A stretch of DNA of 64,000 bases, from NCBI RefSeq assembly GCF_010729105.1, contig NZ_AP022573.1, positions 3,038,001 to 3,102,000 on the forward strand, in the 5' to 3' direction. The position numbers and the translations under genes were made by a program. The DNA comes from Mycobacterium saskatchewanense (GTDB lineage Bacteria; Actinomycetota; Actinomycetes; Mycobacteriales; Mycobacteriaceae). Every line of letters starts with the position of its first letter. Position 1 is the stretch's first letter. The notes under the pieces were generated by a model that searched no databases, was not told where the DNA came from, and saw only the letters and a program-made list of their open reading frames with translations. Of this stretch, positions 45,064 through 55,962 are shown piece by piece.

Positions 45064-46920
45064 ACCGCCCGGCCAGGTATTCGGCCCGGCACGCGCGGCG
45101 GGCGAGCTTGCCGCTCGTGGTGCGGGGGATGGCTCCGGCCGCGACCAGCCGCACATCGGCGACCCGGATCTGGTGATGCCGCGAGATCGCCGCCCGCACG
45201 GTCTCGGCGATCGACCCCGATTCGGCGCGGCCCGCTCCGGCGGCGCGCTCGGCGACGACGACCACCTGCTCACCGGAACCGCTGCCCGCCGAAACACTAT
45301 CGGCCGGAACGGAAAACGCTGCGACATAACCGGTGCGGATTGCCGGCGAGGATTCGCTCACCGTGGTTTCGATGTCGTGTGGGTAGTGGTTGCGGCCGTC
45401 GATGATGATGAGGTCCTTGATGCGCCCCGTCAGGTACAGCTCGCCGTCGAGGTAGACACCGAGATCGCCGGTGGCCAGCCAGCAGCCGTTGTCCGGGGCG
45501 CCGTCGGCATGGCTACCGACCTGCAGCCGAGACTGCAGCTTGTTGTAGAACACCCGTCGTGTTTCGTCTTCGCGGCCGAAGTACCCGCGGCCGATGTTGT
45601 TGCCGTGCAGCCAGATTTCGCCCACGATTCCGTCCGGAACCTCCGCACCGTCCGGGTCGGCGATCACCGCCCACTGCTCGAGGATCGGCTGGCCGCACGA
45701 GACCAGGGAGACCGCGTCGGGCGCGGTCGGGTCGACGACCACCGCGCGGCCGGCGCCGAGTTGCTGCCGGTCGAAGAAGGTCGCGCTGGCCGCGGCGTCC
45801 GAGGCGATGCTGGCGACCGACAGTGTCGCTTCCGCCATCCCGTAGGACGGCTTGACCACGTTCGCGGGCAGCCCGTACGGGGCGAAGGCGTGGGTGAACT
45901 GCTCGATGGCCGACATGCTCACGGGCTCCGACCCGTTGAGCAGGCACACCACGTTGCTGAGGTCGAGATCCTCGCCACCAGGCGGCAGTCCCCGCTGGGC
46001 CGTCAGCTCGAAGGCAAAGTTCGGCGCCGCCGCCATTGTGCGGCCGCGGGTCGCCGCAATGCCCAGTTGCTTGATCCAGCGGTAGGGCCGGCGAAGGAAC
46101 GCCATGGGATCCATCAGGGTGACGTGTGCCCCGAAGTACGCCGTGAACACGATCATCATCAGTCCCATGTCGTGATACAGCGGCAGCCAGCTCACGCATT
46201 GGACATCGGTATTCAGCCCGCCGTGCAGGATCATCTGCATCGCATTGGTGTAGACGGCGCGATGGGTGATCTCCACCCCGGCCGGCGTGCGGGTCCGGCC
46301 GGCGTGCGGGTCGAGCCCGACGTGTACTGCAGATAGGCGAGATCATCGGTGTCGCGGGCGACGTCGGTGAAGCTCGCGGCGAGCGTCGCGGGCACCGCGT
46401 CCACGGCGATCATCCGCGGCCGCTCGTCCGGGGGCAGAGTCCGAATGAACGCCCGGACCGATTCGGCGGCGGCGGTCGTGGTCAGGATCGCGGCGGGCCG
46501 GCCGTCGGCGAGCACCGCCGCCAGCCGCTCGCCGTGCCCCGCCAGGGTCGGCGCAAAGAGCGGGATCGCGACGTTGCCCGCGTGGACGGCAGCGAAGAAG
46601 CCCGCGACATAGTCGAGGCCCTGCGGCGCCAGGATCGCCACCCGATCGCCGGGCTTGGTGACCTGCTGCAAACGGGCCCCGATCGCGCAGACGCGTGACC
46701 AGAGCTCGTTCCAACTGAGCTCGGCGACCCGCCCGTCCTGTTCGTGCGAGTAGTCGATGAAACGGTAAGCCGGGCTGTCGCCGAGCTGAGCCCGGTTCTG
46801 GTCGAAATTCGAGGTCAACGTCACGCCCTCGGGCACCACGATCTTGCCGGCAACGGCGGCGTCAGTATTTGCGCCGCTCGCGGAAGCGCCGATATTGGTT
46901 AATTCGTGATCCCGACCCAC
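45053..46920 (-). pseudogene. Fatty acyl-AMP ligase (FadD/FAAL) broken by a 17-base duplication
   Basis: Two frames together make one FAAL. The N-terminal part (from 46920, MGRDHELTNIGASASGA, through LAYLQYTSGSTRTPAG) and the C-terminal part (from VEITHRAVYTNAMQMILHGG to the end) join at 46278-46311, where a 17-base tandem duplication shifts the frame inside the AMP-binding P-loop. Removing one copy gives about 616 residues, the usual FAAL length, with VSWLPLYHDMGLMM, the FAAL-type MDPMAFLRRPYRWIKQL and GDLGVYLDGELYLTGR. FAALs load fatty acids on polyketide synthases or acyl carriers; no PKS is adjacent. Real mutation or assembly error cannot be told apart here. Confidence 0.9.
46278..46311. 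repeat. 17-base tandem duplication in the FAAL gene
   Basis: CCGGCCGGCGTGCGGGT occurs twice in direct succession (46278-46294 and 46295-46311). The length of 17 is not a multiple of three, so it shifts the reading frame exactly where the two FAAL halves part. Confidence 0.95.
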
Positions 46921-47036
46921 GTTGGGAGAGGCTAATAGACATACTTACAAAACGGCGCATTTGCGCGGGTATGGCGGTCGTCACTATTTCACGGGGCGTC
47001 GTGCCACATCACACCTCGGTCGAATGCACTCCGCCA

Positions 47037-47867
47037 TCACTCGCGCATGGTCTGTGCAATCTGCGCCTCGACGGCGCCGCGTGCACCGACCCCGCTCACG
47101 TCGATCCCGAACCGCCCGGCGAGGGTGTCGACGACGGCCGCCGCTCCGTCGAGGCGGATCTCCTCGCTCGCGTCGGCGCGGTGGATGGTCAGGTCACGCC
47201 CGGAGAGATTCAGTCGCCCGTCGTCACCCACCAGGGCGACCATCAATCCGGTGACGAAGATCGACTCGGGGTGAGTGGAGACGAACCAGCTCCCCACCTG
47301 CAGGTCGACGTCCAGCGCCGTCTGGGTGCTGAAAACGTAGAGCGGGGTCCACTCACCGCGGATTTGCGCCTGCAGGAGTAGCCCCTCCCCCCGGTCCTCG
47401 AGCCGGTACGGCTCCTGCGCGGTCTGCTGGATGGTGCCGGTTTCCAACCGGAGCGGCGACGTGGGCGTCTGACCGCCGAAGCCGACATCGACCAGGTATG
47501 GCCCCGGCGAGCCGGGGAAGGTGACCACCAGCACCGTGTGCGTCTGCGCGCCCAGTGGCGCGCCGGGCGGCAGCAGCCAGGCCACCCGACCGGCGAGCCG
47601 CCGCACCCGGAATCCGAGCGCGGCGAGCGCGTAGCCCATCAGCCCGTTCTGCTCGTAGCAGTAGCCACCCCGGCGCCGGTACACCAGTTTGTCGGTGAGC
47701 GCCTCGGCACTCAGGTCCTCGACCGGCACCCCCATCAACGGATCGAGGTTCTCGAATGGGATAGACCTGGTGTGGGCGGTGATCAGCCCTTGGAGGACGC
47801 CGAGGTTCGGCTCGGTGGCGCCGCGGTAGCCGATGCGTTCGAAGTACCCGTTCAGATCGAGCGTCAT
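47037..47867 (-). CDS. nat: Arylamine N-acetyltransferase Nat
   Basis: The 276-residue enzyme transfers acetyl or propionyl from CoA to arylamines and hydrazines, including isoniazid. The catalytic triad falls at the known positions: Cys70 (RRRGGYCYEQN), His110 (GAQTHTVLV) and Asp127 (YLVDVGFGG). In M. tuberculosis nat ends the hsaA-D-C-B operon; here it is separated from hsaB by 1.6 kb and a terminator, so it must have its own promoter near the metal-type operator at 47918. Confidence 0.96.
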   Translation of the reverse strand: MTLDLNGYFERIGYRGATEPNLGVLQGLITAHTRSIPFENLDPLMGVPVEDLSAEALTDKLVYRRRGGYCYEQNGLMGYALAALGFRVRRLAGRVAWLLPPGAPLGAQTHTVLVVTFPGSPGPYLVDVGFGGQTPTSPLRLETGTIQQTAQEPYRLEDRGEGLLLQAQIRGEWTPLYVFSTQTALDVDLQVGSWFVSTHPESIFVTGLMVALVGDDGRLNLSGRDLTIHRADASEEIRLDGAAAVVDTLAGRFGIDVSGVGARGAVEAQIAQTMRE

Positions 47868-47917
47868 GGACCCATTCTGCTGGCAACGGCCAACCCCGAG
47901 CGCTGCTTCGACAGCCA

Positions 47918-47935
47918 TATACCCGTGGGGGTATA
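47918..47935. promoter_or_regulatory. Candidate CsoR/RicR-type metal-sensor operator
   Basis: TATACCCGTGGGGGTATA contains TACCC-N4-GGGTA with extended dyad symmetry, the shape of CsoR/RicR-family (copper-type) operators. It lies between nat and the divergent thioredoxin-fold gene, 28 bases before that gene's ATG. No csoR-like gene is in the window, so the regulator is inferred. Confidence 0.55.
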
Positions 47936-47963
47936 GTCGTACCGCGCGGGAAGGGAGAAACCA

Positions 47964-48575
47964 ATGACGGCCGTCGACCTCTACCTGGATCCGGTGTGCC
48001 CATTTTCCTGGGTGACCTCGCGCTGGCTGCTGGACGCGGCCGACGTCTCTCGACGCCCGGTCAACCTGCGGCAGATGAGCCTGGCAGTGCTCAACGAGGG
48101 CCAAGGCTTCGACGGCCAAAGACAACAAATGATGGAACGATCGCGGCGGTTGGGGCGCCTCTTTGCGGCGGCAGTCGGTAAGCATGGCCAGGACGCGTTC
48201 GGGCGGCTGTACGAGGCGCTGGGAACGCAGCTCCATCTGCGCGACGACGAACTCGACGGGGATGAGCTGAGGGCGCTGCTGAACGCATGCGGGCTCGAGG
48301 AATCGCTGTGCGAAGCGCTCGGGGACGCAAGCCTCGACGACGAGGTCAAGCGCAGCCACCAGGCCAGCCAGGACTCGCTCGGGGGCTCGGCCGGCAGTCC
48401 CGTCATCGTGGTCGACGGCCGCGGATTCCACGGCCCGGTGCTCACGCGGATTCCGAGTCACGAGGACGGCGTCCGCCTGCTGGACGCGATTGTCGTCGCC
48501 GCAAAAATCCCCGAATTTGCCACGCTGCAAAGGCCGACCCAGGGTCCGCCGGTGCTCGAGGAAAGACCACGCTGA
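47964..48575 (+). CDS. DsbA/FrnE-like thioredoxin-fold protein with CXXS motif
   Basis: The 203-residue protein resembles the mycobacterial mycothiol-dependent DsbA-like reductase Rv2466c: VDLYLDPVCPFSWVTSRWLL at the start, LRQMSLAVLNEGQGFDGQ, then GSPVIVVDGRGFHGPVLTRI with the cis-Pro. The active-site pair is Cys12-Pro-Phe-Ser15, so the resolving Cys (CPWC in Rv2466c) is replaced by Ser, implying a monothiol or mycothiolation mechanism. GGAAGGGAGAAACC precedes the ATG. Its stop overlaps the next gene's ATG by one base. It lies under the candidate metal-type operator. Confidence 0.85.
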   Translation: MTAVDLYLDPVCPFSWVTSRWLLDAADVSRRPVNLRQMSLAVLNEGQGFDGQRQQMMERSRRLGRLFAAAVGKHGQDAFGRLYEALGTQLHLRDDELDGDELRALLNACGLEESLCEALGDASLDDEVKRSHQASQDSLGGSAGSPVIVVDGRGFHGPVLTRIPSHEDGVRLLDAIVVAAKIPEFATLQRPTQGPPVLEERPR

Positions 48576-48733
48576 TGTGTCATCCCGTCAAATGCCGCAC
48601 GTGCGGGAAGACGACGTGGGCCGGCTGCGGCGCACACGTCGAGCAAGTCCGCGCAACGGTGCCCGAATCGAACTGGTGCCCCGGTCATCCGAATCAACCG
48701 AACCGAGGCTGGTGGAAATCGCTCCGCTCGTGA
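48575..48733 (+). CDS. 52-residue Cys/His-rich protein
   Basis: The tiny protein MCHPVKCRTCGKTTWAGCGA continues to HVEQVRATVPESNWCPGHPN and ends GWWKSLRS. It has five Cys and three His residues arranged as CH, CxxC, C, H and CPGH, a likely zinc or copper site. It overlaps the CXXS protein by one base (TGATG), so the two are co-translated. I believe similar short proteins occur in actinobacteria, but no function is known to me. It is easily missed by length cut-offs. Confidence 0.8.
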   Translation: MCHPVKCRTCGKTTWAGCGAHVEQVRATVPESNWCPGHPNQPNRGWWKSLRS

Positions 48734-48924
48734 ATTGGAGCGCCATCGAATTGCCGTCGCCGCATTTAGCGGCAATGGGTCATATGTTGCGGTCGGAGGC
48801 AAGCGCGGGCGCGACGGTTCGTGGCGGCGCAGCCACCGTCTTTGGGCTTGTTTGATATCTGTCGAATATGGAAATCCGCTCAGGGCGTGCTGTAGCAACC
48901 GACGCCTGAAACGGAGCGCCCATC

Positions 48925-49362
48925 ATGAGTACGAACAACATCGTCTGGATCGTGATCGCCGCCGTCGTGGTGATCCTCGTGCTCGCGGCGGTGATCGTCG
49001 GGGCACGCAGGGCGACGCACCGGCGCCGCCTGCGCCAGGCCGAAGAGATCCGCGAGCAGGCCAAGCAGGAAACGGCCCGGGTAGAACGCCGCCAGGCGGT
49101 CGCCGACGAGACCGCCGCCAAGGCCCGGGCCGCGCAGGCCGAGGCCGAGGCAAAGGCCGCTGAAGCGGCTCGTCTGCAGGAACGGGCGCAGATGCATCAG
49201 GGCGCAGCGGCGACGTCACGCGAGCGGGTCGACGAACAGTGGAAACGCGCGGACAGCATCGACCCCACGGTCACCGCGGAGTCAGGTGACGGCTCCGCCC
49301 CGCGGGGAGCGGGGGAGCACGAAACCGATCACACCGGCAGCCACCGGCCGGCCAAGAGTTGA
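48925..49362 (+). CDS. Single-pass membrane protein with a long charged coiled coil
   Basis: The 145-residue protein has an N-terminal membrane segment (residues about 6-26, IVWIVIAAVVVILVLAAVIV). A basic stretch RRATHRRRLRQAEEIREQAK follows, then an Ala/Glu/Lys-rich coiled coil to about residue 95 and an acidic low-complexity tail. The function is unknown. It begins 191 bases after the Cys-rich gene and likely has its own promoter. It ends at a strong hairpin facing hsaB. Confidence 0.8.
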   Translation: MSTNNIVWIVIAAVVVILVLAAVIVGARRATHRRRLRQAEEIREQAKQETARVERRQAVADETAAKARAAQAEAEAKAAEAARLQERAQMHQGAAATSRERVDEQWKRADSIDPTVTAESGDGSAPRGAGEHETDHTGSHRPAKS

Positions 49363-49379
49363 TCGCGTTTCGGGTCGCC

Positions 49380-49410
49380 CCGATGGCCCGCCCCCTCAAC
49401 GGGCCATCGG
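49380..49410. terminator. Strong hairpin between the membrane protein gene and hsaB
   Basis: CCGATGGCCCG pairs perfectly with CGGGCCATCGG (11 base pairs, 9-base loop). It lies between two convergent genes and has no U-tract, as is common for mycobacterial terminators. It would separate nat and its neighbours from the hsa operon. Confidence 0.7.
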
Positions 49411-49498
49411 GAGCGCCATGACCGCCGTCGCACGCTGTGGGTGTACGAGTTTCCAAATCGCGCCGCCGCCAAACATCGGGCCGTGCCCGGGCCGGTGA

Positions 49499-50062
49499 CT
49501 ACAGCCAGGTGTCCTGGGTGGTGGTGGTGAGAAACGCTTCCAGATCGTCGCGCCACTGGGCGGGGGTCGTCTTGTCCGGTTCGATCCCCGTGTACTCGCC
49601 GCGGTAGAACAGCAACGGTCGCGGCTTGATCTTGGGTGCCTCCGAGAGGGACTGCACCGCGCCGAACACCACGAAATGGTCGCCACCGTCATGCACGGAC
49701 GCCACCGTGCAGTCGATGTGGGCCAACGACCCGTCGATGATGGGCGAACCCAGTTCGGAGGGATGCCAATCGATGCCGGCGAACTTGTCGGGTTCTTTGG
49801 ACCCGAACCGCGCCGAGACGGGCTTCTGCTTCTCGGTCAGCACGTTGACGCAGAACCGGCCACTCGCCTCGATGGCCTGCCAGGACCGCGACACCCTCGT
49901 TGGGCAGAACAACACCAGCGGAGGGTCCAGTGACAGCGCGGCGAACGACTGGCACGCGAACCCGATCGGGGTCTCGTCGTGCACGGTCGTGATGATGGTG
50001 ATCCCGGTGCAGAACTGGCCCAGCACCTGTCGGAAGGCGCGCGGATCGATTTGCGCGGACAT
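49499..50062 (-). CDS. hsaB: Flavin reductase HsaB
   Basis: This 187-residue FMN-binding split-barrel reductase supplies reduced flavin to HsaA for hydroxylation of 3-HSA. Markers are FRQVLGQFCTGITIITTVHD, GFACQSFAALSLDPPLVLFC and the strand GGDHFVVFGAVQSL. It is last in hsaA-hsaD-hsaC-hsaB, 13 bases after hsaC. In M. tuberculosis nat follows it; here the operon ends at the hairpin at 49380. Confidence 0.95.
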   Translation of the reverse strand: MSAQIDPRAFRQVLGQFCTGITIITTVHDETPIGFACQSFAALSLDPPLVLFCPTRVSRSWQAIEASGRFCVNVLTEKQKPVSARFGSKEPDKFAGIDWHPSELGSPIIDGSLAHIDCTVASVHDGGDHFVVFGAVQSLSEAPKIKPRPLLFYRGEYTGIEPDKTTPAQWRDDLEAFLTTTTQDTWL

Positions 50063-50075
50063 AACGGGCTCCGGC

Positions 50076-53031
<2,956 letters not shown>

Positions 53032-53079
53032 TTAGGGTCCTCCTGGGCCAGACTTACACCGTGGACTTACACCAGAGAC

Positions 53080-53093
53080 TAGAACACGTTCCG
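53080..53093. promoter_or_regulatory. KstR operator upstream of hsaA
   Basis: TAGAACACGTTCCG retains TnnAACnnGTT but loses the last A, making it the weakest KstR match in the window. It lies 48 bases from the hsaA start. Confidence 0.75.
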
Positions 53094-53147
53094 ATTTGTG
53101 TCGAGCAGCGTATTCCTGCGGCTGGTAGCGCCCCGTATCGGCTTTTC

Positions 53148-53161
53148 TGTAACATGTTCTA
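53148..53161. promoter_or_regulatory. KstR operator upstream of kshB
   Basis: TGTAACATGTTCTA fits the consensus and ends 23 bases before the kshB TTG start. It is 54 bases from the hsaA operator, so the pair brackets the divergent promoters. Confidence 0.88.
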
Positions 53162-53184
53162 GTTGTGACGAGGGAGGACGGGCC

Positions 53185-54267
53185 TTGACCGAGGCAATCC
53201 CCGACGAGCCGCTCGGCGACCACGTCCTGGAGCTGCAGATCGCCGAGGTTGTCGCGGAGACCGACGACGCGAGGTCGCTGGTGTTCGCGGTCCCGGACGA
53301 GCCGGGCGACCCGGATATTCCGGCCGAGCGGCTGCGGTACGCACCGGGCCAGTTCCTGACCCTGCGCATTCCCAGTGAGCGCACCGGCGCGGTGGCCCGC
53401 TGCTACTCGCTGTGCAGCTCGCCGTTCACCGGTGACCCCCTGACCGTCACCGTCAAGCGAACCGCGCAGGGGTACGCGTCCAACTGGCTGTGCGACCACG
53501 CGCGGGCGGGCATGCGCGTCCACGTGCTGGCGCCGTCGGGCACCTTCGTGCCCAAGACGCTCGACGACGACTTCCTGTTGATGGCGGCCGGCAGCGGGAT
53601 CACGCCGATCATGTCGATCTGCAAGTCGGCGCTGGCCGAAGGCGGCGGCCACGTGCTGCTGCTCTACGCCAACCGCGACGACCGCTCGGTGATTTTCTCC
53701 GACGCGCTCCGCGAGCTCTCGGCCAAATATCCCGACCGGCTCACCGTGGTGCACTGGCTGGAGTCGCTGCAGGGATTGCCGAGTGCCACCGCGCTGGCCC
53801 AGCTGGCCGCTCCCTTCACCGCTCGGCCCGCGTACATCTGCGGGCCGGGCCCGTTCATGGATGCGGCCCGCCAGGCGCTGGAAACGCTGAAAGTGCCTGC
53901 GCCCCAGATACATATCGAGGTCTTCAAGTCCCTGGAGTCCGACCCGTTCGCGGCGGTGAAGATCGAGGACACCGCCGAGGGCGACGAGCCGCCGGCCACC
54001 GCGATCGTCGAGTTGGACGGCGAGACCCACACCGTGTCGTGGCCGCGCAACGCCAAGCTCCTCGACGTGCTGCTCGCCAAAGGGCTCGACGCACCGTTCT
54101 CCTGCCGGGAGGGCCACTGCGGCGCCTGCGCGTGCACCCTGCGCAAGGGCAAGGTCTCGATGGAGGTCAACGACGTGCTCGAGCAGCAGGACATCGACGA
54201 CGGACTGATTTTGGCCTGTCAATCTCACCCGGAATCTGATTCGGTGGAAGTCACCTACGACGAGTAG
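53185..54267 (+). CDS. kshB: 3-ketosteroid-9alpha-hydroxylase reductase KshB
   Basis: The 360-residue reductase feeds electrons from NADH to KshA. Domains in order are the FAD domain (RCYSLCSSPF near residue 80), the NAD domain (LMAAGSGITPIMSICKSAL and CGPGPFM), and a C-terminal plant-type [2Fe-2S] ferredoxin with CREGHCGACACTL and a final Cys in LACQSHP. The start is a TTG with a GAGGGAGGAC site; the frame is open upstream to 53098, but those codons cross the KstR operator. Confidence 0.96.
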   Translation: MTEAIPDEPLGDHVLELQIAEVVAETDDARSLVFAVPDEPGDPDIPAERLRYAPGQFLTLRIPSERTGAVARCYSLCSSPFTGDPLTVTVKRTAQGYASNWLCDHARAGMRVHVLAPSGTFVPKTLDDDFLLMAAGSGITPIMSICKSALAEGGGHVLLLYANRDDRSVIFSDALRELSAKYPDRLTVVHWLESLQGLPSATALAQLAAPFTARPAYICGPGPFMDAARQALETLKVPAPQIHIEVFKSLESDPFAAVKIEDTAEGDEPPATAIVELDGETHTVSWPRNAKLLDVLLAKGLDAPFSCREGHCGACACTLRKGKVSMEVNDVLEQQDIDDGLILACQSHPESDSVEVTYDE

Positions 54268-54319
54268 TCGCGGCGCTAGATTCACCGTTGGGTTCAGCTA
54301 ACCGGGAAGGGGAGCTCCG

Positions 54320-54853
54320 ATGAAGCGGCTGATAACGGGATTTGCGGTCGTCGGAGGCATGCTGGCGCTGCTGCCGGGGGCGGTCTCGTCGGCCACGAGC
54401 AACACCGCGACCACGTTGTTCCCGCTGGATGGGCCCAACCAGCTCGAGACGCACACCACCCTCGACTGCTTCAAGGCCGGCGGCTTCTGCAACTTCGTCG
54501 CCGGGGCCGACATGCGCACCCCCGACGGCGTCACCGGCTTCCCCAACGACCTGTGGGCCCGGCAGACCACCGAGGTCCGCTCGTCGAACCGGATGGCCTA
54601 CCTGGACGCGCACGCCGCCGGCCAAAACGAGCGGGTCAACAAGGCGATGGGCAACGACGAGATCACCACCGTCTACTTCGGCGGCGGCCCGCCGGACAAG
54701 TACCAGACGACGGGCCGGATCGACTCCACGGACTGGGGGACGGGTCAACCCAAGACCGACGTCAATGTCATCGTCTGCACCCACATCCAGGTGGTCTATA
54801 CCGGGGTGAACATCACCTCGCCGAGCACCTGCGCGCAGACGACGTTCTCCTGA
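54320..54853 (+). CDS. Secreted protein of unknown function (Rv3572 homologue)
   Basis: The 177-residue protein has a signal peptide (MKRLITGFAVVGGMLALLPG, cleavage after VSSA near residue 25). The mature domain has four Cys residues (LDCFKAGGFCNF, IVCTHI and STCAQ) that could form two disulfides. A GGAAGGGGAGC site precedes the ATG. It follows kshB after 52 bases and occupies the Rv3572 position. The function is unknown; no enzyme motif is seen. Confidence 0.82.
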   Translation: MKRLITGFAVVGGMLALLPGAVSSATSNTATTLFPLDGPNQLETHTTLDCFKAGGFCNFVAGADMRTPDGVTGFPNDLWARQTTEVRSSNRMAYLDAHAAGQNERVNKAMGNDEITTVYFGGGPPDKYQTTGRIDSTDWGTGQPKTDVNVIVCTHIQVVYTGVNITSPSTCAQTTFS

Positions 54854-54916
54854 GGCACTTTGACCGGTGGCCATCACGTACCGTGATCGCGCCCGGGCCC
54901 ATCTGCGATTCCCCCT

Positions 54917-55026
54917 GACAAGCCGGTCCTGGTGGTCGCCGAGGGCTTGACGCCCTACCTGCGGAAGGCGAACGGATTGGCGATGCTGCACCGCATCGTG
55001 GCGCAGGCCTGCAATACCATTTCGGG
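54917..55026 (+). pseudogene. Remnant of a leucine-carboxyl-methyltransferase-type SAM methyltransferase
   Basis: About 37 codons read DKPVLVVAEGLTPYLRKANG followed by [18 protein letters not shown]. This matches the conserved PVLVVAEGLLMYL segment of the mycobacterial LCM-type methyltransferases. The frame has a stop at 54884 and no start, and the rest of the gene is missing. It lies between the secreted-protein gene and the slipin stop, so it is a fossil of a larger gene. Confidence 0.55.
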
Positions 55027-55839
55027 TCAGACCCCGGCGGGTGAGACGCCGTTGGGCGCGGACGTCTTTGAGGCCTCCGCTTCCCGCGTCATGAAACTGG
55101 TGAGCTCCCCGATCGAGTTCATCAGCGGAGCGGGGAACACGATGGTCGTATTCTTCTCCACGCCCAGCTCCAGCAGGGTCTGCAGGTTGCGCAGCTGCAG
55201 GGCCAGCGGGTGGCGCATCATGGTGTCCGATGCGTCGCCCAACGCGGCCGCGGCCCGCGCTTCGCCTTCCGCGGCAATGATTTTGGCGCGCTTCTCCCGC
55301 TCGGCCTCGGCCTCGCGCGCCATCGCGCGCTTCATGCTGTCGGGCAGCTGAATGTCCTTGAGCTCCACCAGGGTCACTTCCACGCCCCACTCCACCGTGG
55401 TGGTGTCGAGGATCTGGCGGATGCTGCCGTTGATCTTCTCCGTCTGGGCGAGCACCTCGTCGAGGGAGTGCTGACCGACGACGTTACGCAGGGTCGTCTG
55501 GGCGATCTGATTGATGGCAGCGTTGACATTTTCGATCACGACGACGGCCTTGCGGGCATCGATTACGCGGAAGTAGGCGACCGCGGCGATGTCGACGCTC
55601 ACGTTGTCGCGCGTGATGATTCCCTGCGATTGGATGGGCATGGTGACGATGCGCATCGACACCCGCCACATCCGGTCGAGGATCGGCACGATAAACCTCA
55701 GCCCCGGCTCTCGGACACCGATCACCCGGCCGAGCCGAAAATGCACCCCGCGCTGGTATTGCTGGACGACGCGAATCGACGCCGCCAACAGCAGGACGGC
55801 GACGGCGGCGACAACCACTGACACGACCATGACGCTCAT
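55027..55839 (-). CDS. SPFH/stomatin-like membrane protein (slipin)
   Basis: The 270-residue protein has an N-terminal membrane hairpin or helix ([20 protein letters not shown]). The SPFH domain follows ([56 protein letters not shown]), then a charged coiled coil ([20 protein letters not shown]). Slipins organise membrane microdomains, often with an NfeD partner, which is not adjacent here. It is not part of the sterol operons, and I know of no gene at this place in M. tuberculosis. Confidence 0.9.
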   Translation of the reverse strand: MSVMVVSVVVAAVAVLLLAASIRVVQQYQRGVHFRLGRVIGVREPGLRFIVPILDRMWRVSMRIVTMPIQSQGIITRDNVSVDIAAVAYFRVIDARKAVVVIENVNAAINQIAQTTLRNVVGQHSLDEVLAQTEKINGSIRQILDTTTVEWGVEVTLVELKDIQLPDSMKRAMAREAEAEREKRAKIIAAEGEARAAAALGDASDTMMRHPLALQLRNLQTLLELGVEKNTTIVFPAPLMNSIGELTSFMTREAEASKTSAPNGVSPAGV

Positions 55840-55962
55840 ATAGCAAGGCTAGGAGCGCCACCGGTGCCCGTCAGCGGCCACAAGTCCCGCTTCGGGTGGC
55901 CCAAAGACCTTCGAGAAGGGCCTTTCACGACCAGGGTGGCCACCTCGCTGAGCCCAGCCGGG

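Noticed and set aside
46231..46330. Programmed ribosomal frameshift in the FAAL gene
   Set aside because: There is no slippery heptamer; the exact 17-base duplication explains the frame change fully.
53098..53184. Upstream start for kshB
   Set aside because: These codons cross the KstR operator; the TTG at 53185 has a strong ribosome site and gives the expected N-terminus.
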